Source of the DNA: CAZWUK01 sp964636685
GTDB taxonomy: Bacteria; Bacillota; Clostridia; Christensenellales; CAG-138
Direction: 5' to 3'
DNA length: 6,226 nt
Assembly: GCA_964636685.1 (NCBI GenBank)
Contig: CAZWUK010000098.1
Location: forward strand, 1 to 6,226
Shown: positions 1-4,901 of the stretch, one piece after another
Numbering within the stretch: the first letter of the stretch is position 1
Layout: the number at the start of each line of letters is the position of its first letter
Notes under the pieces: generated by a model
What the model saw: only the letters and a program-made list of their open reading frames with translations
Told to the model about the DNA's origin: nothing
Database searches by the model: none
Translations under genes and position numbers: made by a program

Positions 1-246
1 CGGCGAACGCGGGCAATCCGGCGAAAACTCGGCATTTTACAAAGGCTTGGCGGCAAGGAGCTCGTAACCGCATGGACGCGCGGCGCGCACGGACGTCTCG
101 CCAAAGGGAAAATTCACTGTTCCTGCCCCATGTGCCGGAGAAAATCCAGCGATAATCCCAGTCACAGGGACAAAAAGGCGATTTTATCCGCCGCGCAGCA
201 GCACCGTGAATGGAATACAATCCGGAACGAAGACCATTTTTCGTGA
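1..246 (+). CDS. small basic CxCxxC protein of unknown function, 3' part only
   Basis: An open frame runs from the first base of the window to a TGA at 244-246, giving 81 visible residues with no plausible ATG before the Cys motif, so the start lies upstream. The visible N-terminal part is rich in Arg and Lys. A core reading GKIHCSCPMCRRK (about residues 37-49) puts three Cys and one His in HCxCxxC spacing, which suggests metal binding or a structural Cys cluster. The remainder is polar and ends DHFS. I recall short clostridial hypothetical proteins with a very similar KIHCSCPMC core and basic flanks, some near RNA-ligase (rtcB) loci, but their function is unknown to me and this neighbour is not visible here. 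The gene faces the histidine kinase convergently and is followed by a hairpin terminator in the right orientation, which supports it being real. Function is not assigned. Confidence 0.68.
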   Translation, partial: RRTRAIRRKLGILQRLGGKELVTAWTRGAHGRLAKGKIHCSCPMCRRKSSDNPSHRDKKAILSAAQQHREWNTIRNEDHFS

Positions 247-286
247 AGAAGACGTCCCTCAAGGATTTGGCGTAAATCGACAGGAA

Positions 287-340
287 ACGGCGGACAGATT
301 GACCGGCTTTTGCTTCTGTCCGCCGTCTTGTGTTGTTTTT
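287..340 (+). terminator. intrinsic terminator of the CxCxxC protein gene
   Basis: A perfect 12-bp inverted repeat, ACGGCGGACAGA (287-298) and TCTGTCCGCCGT (315-326), encloses a 16-nt loop and is followed by a T-rich stretch ending in TTTTT (336-340). The orientation suits the rightward gene ending at 246. Read leftward, the stem is followed only by TTTCC, so it would be a weaker stop for the kinase operon ending at 345, though it may serve both convergent genes. Confidence 0.8.
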
Positions 341-344
341 AAGG

Positions 345-1691
345 CTATTGTGCAACCGGCGACCATGAGATCGGGAATTTGACCGTGAATACGCTGCCCT
401 GACCCGGCTGGCTCTCGACCGAAACAGCGGCATGGTGAACCTCCGCAATCCATGCGCAAAATGCCAGTCCAAGGCCGTAGCCTTCGCAGCCGGACTGTTC
501 CTCCCTGCTCCGAGCGGCGTCTACACGGTAAAATCGCCGGAATACCTTGTCCAAATGCTCCGGTGGAATACCGACGCCGTCGTCGGCAACGCGCAGCACC
601 ACACTTTCCGCTGCCTGTGCCGCACAGATCCGGACATGCCCGCCATTTTGCGTATATTTAACGGCGTTGTCCGTCAAATTGATGAGCAGCCGCAGCAGCA
701 GTGTCTGCTCGCCGTTTACAATAAGTCCCGCCGGCGCGTCCGCCGTGAGGGCAATTCCCTTTTTCGCCGCTGCGTCGCCCAGCTCCTCCGCTACAAGCTC
801 CACCAGTTCAGAAAGATCGACAGGCGCCAGCTGAACTAAGGCCGCTCCATGCTCCGCGCGGGACAGCGCAAGCAGATGCGCCACCAGGGAGGACATATCC
901 TTCGTCTTTGCCTGAATCTCCAAAAGCGCTTCCCGCGCAGCCGCCGCATCCACGCCGGACAGCGCATACTCACACTGACTTTGTATCACGGCAAGGGGTG
1001 TTCTCAGCTCATGGGAGACATCGGAAGAAAACTGCTTTTCCGCTTGAAACGACGCCTCCAATCGGTCGAGCATTCCGTCGAAGGCTTCCCCCAGCGCCGA
1101 TACCTCATCGCCGGCGTCCGGCAGCAGGAGACGCGCTTTGAGGTCGCCGCCATTTTGGATGTTAGCCGCTGTATGGGAGATTCGATCCAGCGGCGCAAAA
1201 GCGCGCGCTGTAATTCGCCATCCGCCCAGCGCGGCAATCAGAAGGAGCAGCGGTGCGGCAATCAGCGCGGCAATCCATACGCCGCGGCTCGAGTCTGTGA
1301 GCGTCTCGGTCGAATAGCAGCCCCGCAGCACGACATCGTCTGTCACCGGCAGGTCGTAAACAAGATAAGCCCCCTCCCGGCGCAGCGCGTCCGTTCGAAG
1401 CTCCACATCTGCGGGAAAGTCCGACGGGGGCTGTCCTGCCGCCAAGCGCCCCTCGCGGTAGACCGTCAGCTGCACGCCCTTGGAAATCAAGCGGAAATCA
1501 TCGTCCAGCTCCAGCCGGCCGTCCTCCAGCTCGATCTCCTCCGCCATCTCCTGTGTTTGAGAACGCAACGCATTTTCAGCGCCGGTGAACAGGATGCTTC
1601 CTCCCGCGGTGAGCAGAAAGGTCAGCACCGCCGCCAGCAGCCCGCCCATCAAAAGCGTATACCATAAAATCAGCTTGGTTTTGATTTTCAC
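345..1691 (-). CDS. membrane sensor histidine kinase (HAMP, HisKA, HATPase_c)
   Basis: A 448-residue two-component sensor kinase that should autophosphorylate on His and pass phosphate to the regulator encoded just upstream. Order of parts: transmembrane helix at about 7-28; an extracytoplasmic sensor region of about 100 residues (30-136) with no family I recognise; second membrane helix at 137-157; HAMP linker at about 159-212; HisKA with the H box SHELRTP, phospho-acceptor His227; N box NLTDNAVKY (Asn338, Asn342); G1 box DDGVGIP (370-376); F box FRRFYRVD (384-391); G2 box GYGLGLA (404-410). All catalytic boxes are intact and the length is typical. The start is GTG at 1691: GGAGG lies 7 nt upstream, and the GTG overlaps the regulator's TGA in a GTGA junction, which implies translational coupling. 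The signal sensed is unknown; the sensor region has one Cys (Cys125) and no obvious heme or metal motif. Confidence 0.95.
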   Translation of the reverse strand: MKIKTKLILWYTLLMGGLLAAVLTFLLTAGGSILFTGAENALRSQTQEMAEEIELEDGRLELDDDFRLISKGVQLTVYREGRLAAGQPPSDFPADVELRTDALRREGAYLVYDLPVTDDVVLRGCYSTETLTDSSRGVWIAALIAAPLLLLIAALGGWRITARAFAPLDRISHTAANIQNGGDLKARLLLPDAGDEVSALGEAFDGMLDRLEASFQAEKQFSSDVSHELRTPLAVIQSQCEYALSGVDAAAAREALLEIQAKTKDMSSLVAHLLALSRAEHGAALVQLAPVDLSELVELVAEELGDAAAKKGIALTADAPAGLIVNGEQTLLLRLLINLTDNAVKYTQNGGHVRICAAQAAESVVLRVADDGVGIPPEHLDKVFRRFYRVDAARSREEQSGCEGYGLGLAFCAWIAEVHHAAVSVESQPGQGSVFTVKFPISWSPVAQ

Positions 1692-2365
1692 GGCGCGTCC
1701 TCCTGCAATACATAGCCATACCCGCGCAGCGTATGGATTAGCTTCCGATCGAAAGGATCATCCACCTTTTTGCGCAGCAGGCGAATGTAAACGTCGATCA
1801 CATTGGAGCCGCCTTCATAATCGTAGCTCCACACATGGCTCTCAATCTGCTCCCGGGTGAGAACGGTTCCCTTATTTTGCAGCAGATATTCCAAGAGCGC
1901 ATATTCCTTGGCGGACAGGCGCAGTTCCTTCCCCCCTCTGACGACGGTATGAGCTGCCAAATTCATCGTCAAATCAGCCAGGGAAAGCAGGTTCGTCGTG
2001 TTTTGATACTTCCGTCGTGTCAACACGCGGATGCGCGCCATCAGCTCGTCATGGGAAAACGGCTTCGTCAAATAGTCATCCGCGCCAGCATCCAGCCCCT
2101 TTACACGGTCTTCGATACTGTCACGCGCCGTGAGCAAAAGGATGGGCATATCCAGCCCCTTCCGGCGCGCCTCCCGCAGCAGCGTCAGTCCGTCCACGCC
2201 GGGCAGCATGATGTCCAGCAAAACGATGTCGTAAGGCACGGCGTCAAGATAGTGGCGGGCGTCAGCGCCGGTGGCGCAGGCATCCACACTATATCCCTCT
2301 TTTTTCAAGCGCTCAATCAGCACGCTGCGCAACGCGCGTTCGTCTTCCACAATCAACATGCGCAA
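1688..2365 (-). CDS. OmpR/PhoB-family response regulator
   Basis: A 225-residue DNA-binding response regulator, partner of the downstream kinase. The receiver domain (about 1-117) shows the acidic pair Glu7/Asp8, phospho-acceptor Asp51 in LLDIMLPG, the conserved Thr79 (LLLTARD), Tyr98 and Lys101 (LTKPF). The winged-helix effector domain (about 126-222) shows LSAKEYALLEYLL, the TREQI segment, the recognition-helix region NVIDVYIRLLRKKVD, and the final RGYGYVL hairpin, all typical of OmpR-type proteins. The start is taken as TTG at 2363-2365, because GAGGTG (2373-2378) lies 7 nt upstream; an ATG two codons in (2359) would be 13 nt away. Only the first two residues depend on this choice. The gene heads the operon, and the upstream divergent region carries paired hexamer repeats of the kind OmpR-family proteins bind, so self-regulation is likely. 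Confidence 0.95.
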   Translation of the reverse strand: MRMLIVEDERALRSVLIERLKKEGYSVDACATGADARHYLDAVPYDIVLLDIMLPGVDGLTLLREARRKGLDMPILLLTARDSIEDRVKGLDAGADDYLTKPFSHDELMARIRVLTRRKYQNTTNLLSLADLTMNLAAHTVVRGGKELRLSAKEYALLEYLLQNKGTVLTREQIESHVWSYDYEGGSNVIDVYIRLLRKKVDDPFDRKLIHTLRGYGYVLQEDAP

Positions 2366-2407
2366 TGGGATTCACCTCAATTATCGATCAGTTTATAGAA
2401 TAAGGAT

Positions 2408-2413
2408 AGTATA
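2408..2413 (-). promoter_or_regulatory. putative -10 element of the two-component operon
   Basis: Read leftward, TATACT (2413 to 2408) matches the sigma-A -10 consensus at 5 of 6 positions and lies about 43 nt upstream of the TTG start. No good -35 is present at the expected place (2436-2431, CTTTCA), where the hexamer repeats lie instead, as expected for a promoter helped by an activator. This is inferred from motif match only. Confidence 0.5.
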
Positions 2414-2418
2414 ACATG

Positions 2419-2466
2419 ATGAAATTCAGATGAAAGAATACTTTTTGTTTTTCATGTTCTTTTCAT
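2419..2466. promoter_or_regulatory. symmetric hexamer-repeat operator, predicted site of the response regulator
   Basis: Four copies of one hexamer occur as ATGAAA (2419-2424), ATGAAA (2430-2435), TTTCAT (2450-2455) and TTTCAT (2461-2466). Within each pair the copies are exactly 11 bp apart, a hexamer-N5-hexamer layout, and the two pairs mirror each other about position 2442.5. Known Gram-positive OmpR-family sites share this layout, for example WalR TGTWAH-N5-TGTWAH and CiaR TTTAAG-N5-TTTAAG. The right pair covers the -35 region of the rightward promoter and the left pair that of the leftward promoter. That two regulator dimers bind here and control both genes is inference. Confidence 0.65.
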
Positions 2467-2476
2467 AAAGAAACCG

Positions 2477-2482
2477 TATAGT
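2477..2482 (+). promoter_or_regulatory. putative -10 element of the cytochrome b5-like gene
   Basis: TATAGT matches the sigma-A -10 consensus at 5 of 6 positions, 46 nt upstream of the ATG at 2529. The expected -35 position (about 2454-2459, ATGTTC) is poor and falls inside the right-hand TTTCAT-N5-TTTCAT pair, whose last base lies 10 nt before this element. That geometry suits an activator-dependent promoter. Confidence 0.5.
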
Positions 2483-2528
2483 AAGGGCACAGTCAAACAA
2501 ACAAAAATTGAAATTGGAGGATCATTCA

Positions 2529-3353
2529 ATGAAGCATAAAATACTACCGGCGATTCTGGTGCTCTCTCTCACGCTTGTCTTGGGAACCGTTTCCGCTTCG
2601 GCGCTCTCCGGCAATGAGGCGGACGCTGTAAGCGGTGCGACGCAAGAAACAGCTACCGACAGCAAGACCGACAAGCGGCAGGAAACGTCGGTCGCCGGTC
2701 AGAACGACAATACGCAAAAGACCTTTACCGTGCAGGAGCTGGCGAAGTACAACGGTAAAAACGGAAACAAAGCCTATATCGCTGTGAACGGAACCGTCTA
2801 TGACGTCAGCTCGATCTTTTCAAATGGACAGCATCACGGCTTTCAGGCGGGTCAGGATCTGACTGCGGCCTTTTCGGACGAACACAACGCGGCGCGTCTG
2901 AAGGGTCTTCCGACGGTCGGCGTCATGCAGGACAGCGCCTTTGACGCAGGCAGTCCCCTCACACAGCAGGAGCAGACGCGTCTTGCAGAGCTCCGTCAGG
3001 CAGAACAAACACTCGAGCAAAAGGAAGCCGCCCTCCAAAGAAGCTACTACAACGGCGGCGTGACGCTCCAGGAATATCTGCGCCAGAAGGCTGTACTGGA
3101 AGCAGAGGAAGACCGTCTTGAGTTGGAGCTGGATGCACTTGAAAACAAGGCCTATGCCAATTCCGAAGACGACCGCGACGACGATCACGACGACCGCGAC
3201 GACCGCGACGACGATCACGACGACCGCGACGACCGCGACGACGATCATGACGATCACGACGATCGCGATGACGATCGCGACGACCGCGACGACGATCATG
3301 ACGATCACGACGATCGTGATGACGATCATGACGACGACCGCGACGACGATTAA
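2529..3353 (+). CDS. secreted cytochrome b5-like heme-binding-domain protein with Asp/His/Arg tail
   Basis: A 274-residue exported protein. The ATG at 2529 is chosen because GGAGG (2516-2520) lies 8 nt upstream and a signal peptide begins directly there: KHK, a hydrophobic core (5-20), and probable cleavage after ASA at residue 25. Residues 26-64 are a polar linker. Residues 65-132 resemble the cytochrome b5-like heme/steroid-binding domain: FTVQELAKYNG, KAYIAVNGTVYDVSSIF, then HHGFQAGQDLTAAFSDEH and LKGLPTVG. The classic HPGG motif is missing; His102/103 and His119 are the candidate heme ligands. Residues 144-208 are charged and helical, with a YYNGGVTLQEYLRQK turn that suggests a helical hairpin. 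Residues 213-274 are 44 Asp, 10 Arg and 7 His after one Glu. No membrane anchor or sortase signal is seen, so it should be released or held by charge. It is divergent from, and probably controlled by, the neighbouring two-component system. Heme binding and metal binding by the tail are inferred. Confidence 0.88.
   Translation: MKHKILPAILVLSLTLVLGTVSASALSGNEADAVSGATQETATDSKTDKRQETSVAGQNDNTQKTFTVQELAKYNGKNGNKAYIAVNGTVYDVSSIFSNGQHHGFQAGQDLTAAFSDEHNAARLKGLPTVGVMQDSAFDAGSPLTQQEQTRLAELRQAEQTLEQKEAALQRSYYNGGVTLQEYLRQKAVLEAEEDRLELELDALENKAYANSEDDRDDDHDDRDDRDDDHDDRDDRDDDHDDHDDRDDDRDDRDDDHDDHDDRDDDHDDDRDDD
3165..3350 (+). repeat. low-complexity tandem repeat encoding the Asp/His/Arg tail
   Basis: Only Asp (GAC/GAT), Arg (CGC/CGT) and His (CAC/CAT) codons occur for 61 codons after the initial GAA. 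The words are DDR, DDH, DDDH and DDDR. Positions 3168-3197 and 3198-3227 are exact 30-bp tandem copies (encoding DDRDDDHDDR); the next copy, 3228-3257, is diverged and later parts are more mixed in third position. Tail length may therefore vary between strains. The frame is kept to the TAA at 3351-3353. Confidence 0.9.
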
Positions 3354-3404
3354 AAAACGAAACGGTCACAGCCTGTCGCTTCAACTTCGGTTGTTCCGAT
3401 GTGC

Positions 3405-3452
3405 AAAATGGTCATCCGCTGCTGTGTGGATGACCATTTTCTTCTTTTTTTT
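3405..3452 (+). terminator. intrinsic terminator between the convergent cytochrome b5-like gene and trpS
   Basis: A perfect 13-bp stem, AAAATGGTCATCC (3405-3417) and GGATGACCATTTT (3428-3440), has a 10-nt loop and is followed by CTTC and eight T (3445-3452). It is a textbook terminator for the rightward gene ending at 3353. Because the stem ends in A4/T4, leftward transcripts from trpS also meet a hairpin ending in TTTT, so it may act in both directions. Confidence 0.9.
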
Positions 3453-3505
3453 AGCAATTGCTTTGGCGGGTGCTCCGTCCCCGACGTTGTGTGCGGAGCC
3501 GGGCA

Positions 3506-4516
3506 CTATGCCTTGAACGAATCAAAGCCCAGCTTGTGATAGACCTTTCGAACCGTCTTAACGGCCTTTGCTCTTGCTTTCTCGGCGCCCAGCGCAATCG
3601 TATCATTGAGGTACTGCTTGTCGTCAAGGATCCTGCGATATTCATTTTGAATGGGAGACAGTACAGAAATCACCGCGTCCGCTGTTCCCGTCTTGAGATC
3701 GCCATAGCCTTTTCCCGAAAACGCCGCGGCACTTTCCGGAACGGTTTTGCCGGTACAGGCAGCATAGATCGAGAGCAGATTGTACACGCCTGCGCGCTCA
3801 GGATTGTCTGTAATCTCGCCTTCGCTGTCGGTGACGGCGCGCTTCAATTTGCGCAAAATGTCGTCCGGCGTATCCAGAATGCGGATAAAGCCATTGGGAT
3901 TGGGGTCGGACTTGCTCATTTTCTTGTCCGGCTCCTGCAAGGACATGACGCGCGCGCCAACCTTCGGGATGTACGGTTCCGGCACGGTGAACGTATCGCC
4001 ATATGCTTTGTTAAACCGCAGCGCAAGATCGCGCGTCAGCTCAACGTGCTGCTTTTGATCTGCGCCGACCGGAATATAATGCGCCTGATACAAGAGAATG
4101 TCCGACGCCATCAGCACGGGATAGGTAAATAGTCCCGCATTGATGTTGTCCGCGTGGCGGGCGCTCTTATCCTTAAACTGCGTCATGCGGGAAAGCTCGC
4201 CCATATAGGTATTGCAGGAGAGCGCCCATGTCAGCATGGCATGTTCGGGCACATGCGACTGGACAAACAGCACCGAGTTTTTCGGATCGATACCGCAGGC
4301 CATAAACAGTGCCAGCGTCTCAATGCTGCGCCGCCGCAGATCCGTAGAATTTTGCCGTACCGTGATGGCGTGCATATCCGCAACCATATAATAGGAATCA
4401 AAATCCTGCTGCATGGCGACAAAGTTTTTCAGTGCGCCGAGATAATTCCCAAGCGTCAGCGCGCTGGTGGGCTGAATCCCGCTCAATACCGTTTTTTTCT
4501 GTTGTACCGTTTCCAT
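3506..4516 (-). CDS. trpS: tryptophanyl-tRNA synthetase
   Basis: A 336-residue class I aminoacyl-tRNA synthetase that charges tRNA-Trp with tryptophan using ATP in the cytoplasm. The sequence follows bacterial TrpRS closely along its length: SGIQPTSALTLGNYLGA (12-28) contains the HIGH-equivalent signature in its TLGNYLG form; ADMHAITV (46-53); MTQFKDKS (111-118); YPVLMASDILLY (132-143), whose Asp139 corresponds to the tryptophan-recognising Asp; VGADQKQHVELTRDLA (150-165); and the KMSKS loop at 199-203 followed by DPNPNG. The length is normal and no key residue is missing. ATG at 4514-4516 has GGGAG 8 nt upstream. It starts about 30 nt after the RNase P RNA, with no convincing promoter between them, so it may depend on read-through or on a promoter inside rnpB. 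I see no T-box-like leader. Confidence 0.97.
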   Translation of the reverse strand: METVQQKKTVLSGIQPTSALTLGNYLGALKNFVAMQQDFDSYYMVADMHAITVRQNSTDLRRRSIETLALFMACGIDPKNSVLFVQSHVPEHAMLTWALSCNTYMGELSRMTQFKDKSARHADNINAGLFTYPVLMASDILLYQAHYIPVGADQKQHVELTRDLALRFNKAYGDTFTVPEPYIPKVGARVMSLQEPDKKMSKSDPNPNGFIRILDTPDDILRKLKRAVTDSEGEITDNPERAGVYNLLSIYAACTGKTVPESAAAFSGKGYGDLKTGTADAVISVLSPIQNEYRRILDDKQYLNDTIALGAEKARAKAVKTVRKVYHKLGFDSFKA

Positions 4517-4538
4517 CCTATGCTCTCCCTGTTCTGGT

Positions 4539-4548
4539 AAAAAAATAT
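4539..4548 (-). terminator. U tract ending the RNase P RNA
   Basis: Read leftward, the closing helix P1 of the RNA (GTGAGTAAG paired with CTTACTCAC) is followed by ATATTTTTTT. Helix P1, or the helices stacked on it, together with this U run probably forms the transcript end. Some read-through into trpS is possible, as its ATG is only about 23 nt further on. Confidence 0.65.
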
Positions 4549-4886
4549 GTGAGTAAGCCGTAAGCCGAGTTCTGTCAAGGGACGGCCATCAATCTGACTC
4601 CCATCGTTGCCGATGGGCTCTAGCGATTCCCGGGAGCGTAGCGGGCAGCTATTAAATGCTCCCATTCCAATCTTGCACCGAGTGGGGTTTACAGGGCGGA
4701 CAAGTCGCCAAGCCGCCGGTGAGCTCTTACCTCGCCTTTCCATCCTTACCCGCAAACGCGGGCGGTTTCTTTCTGTTGCACTTTCCTTGGAGTCGCCTCC
4801 ACCGGGTGTTACCCGGCACTCTGCCGTTTGGTGCTCGGACTTTCCTCACCCGGTCAATGCCGGGCGCAGCCGTCTGTCTTACTCAC
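4549..4886 (-). ncRNA. rnpB: RNase P RNA, bacterial class A
   Basis: The catalytic RNA of ribonuclease P, which removes 5' leaders from pre-tRNAs. Read leftward, the ends pair perfectly over 9 bp as helix P1 (4886-4878 with 4557-4549). The universally conserved block GAGGAAAGTCCGAGC (4847-4833) and its partner GACAGAACTCGGCTTAC (4576-4560) form the P4 core. GGTAAGAGCTCACCGG, GTAAACCCC and GGTGCAAGATTGG occur between them in the usual order. P2 is visible as ACGGC/GCCGT, and P3 is short (CCCGG/CCGGG). The layout with a P15/P16-like element at 4663-4632 marks class A rather than the Bacillus class B. Length is about 338 nt. That element shows no GGU in its loop. The gene begins 15 nt after the stop of the zinc-ribbon protein gene. 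End points are set from P1 and could be off by a few bases. Confidence 0.95.
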
Positions 4887-4901
4887 AAACCAATAAATCT
4901 G

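Noticed and set aside
849..1667. 272-codon plus-strand open frame antisense to the histidine kinase.
   Set aside because: Its product shows no recognisable domain and is Arg/Gln-rich, as expected of a shadow; the minus strand encodes every kinase motif.
2508..2528. A start of the cytochrome b5-like protein at the TTG at 2508.
   Set aside because: The GGAGG at 2516-2520 sits between this TTG and the ATG at 2529, and the signal peptide begins properly at the ATG.
3168..3350. CRISPR-like regular repeats.
   Set aside because: There are no unique spacers; the repeat is a continuous in-frame coding run of Asp, Arg and His codons.
2820..3384. Long minus-strand open frames opposite the cytochrome b5-like gene (Val/Ile-rich 169 residues and Arg/His-rich 141 residues).
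   Set aside because: They are mirror images of the GAC/GAT/CGC/CAC repeat, which has no stops in other frames. They lack ribosome sites, and the sense frame has a signal peptide, a domain and a terminator.
3453..3462. AGCAATTGCT perfect 10-bp palindrome next to the terminator U run.
   Set aside because: It is too short and isolated to call an operator; chance or a minor part of the terminator region explains it.
3472..3499. GCTCCG/CGGAGC hairpin just after trpS as its own terminator.
   Set aside because: The stem is only 6 bp with a 16-nt loop, and no U run follows it in the trpS direction; the hairpin at 3405-3440 is a better stop.
3118..3516. Plus-strand Thr-rich open frame overlapping the Asp-rich repeat.
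   Set aside because: It is another frame of the same repeat and runs straight through the terminator hairpin at 3405-3452.
4550..4578. TTGACA (4578 to 4573, minus strand) as -35 of a trpS promoter inside rnpB.
   Set aside because: The sequence is dictated by the conserved GACAGAA block of RNase P RNA, and the hexamer 17 nt further (TACTCA) is a poor -10 that belongs to helix P1. A trpS promoter here is possible but not supported.
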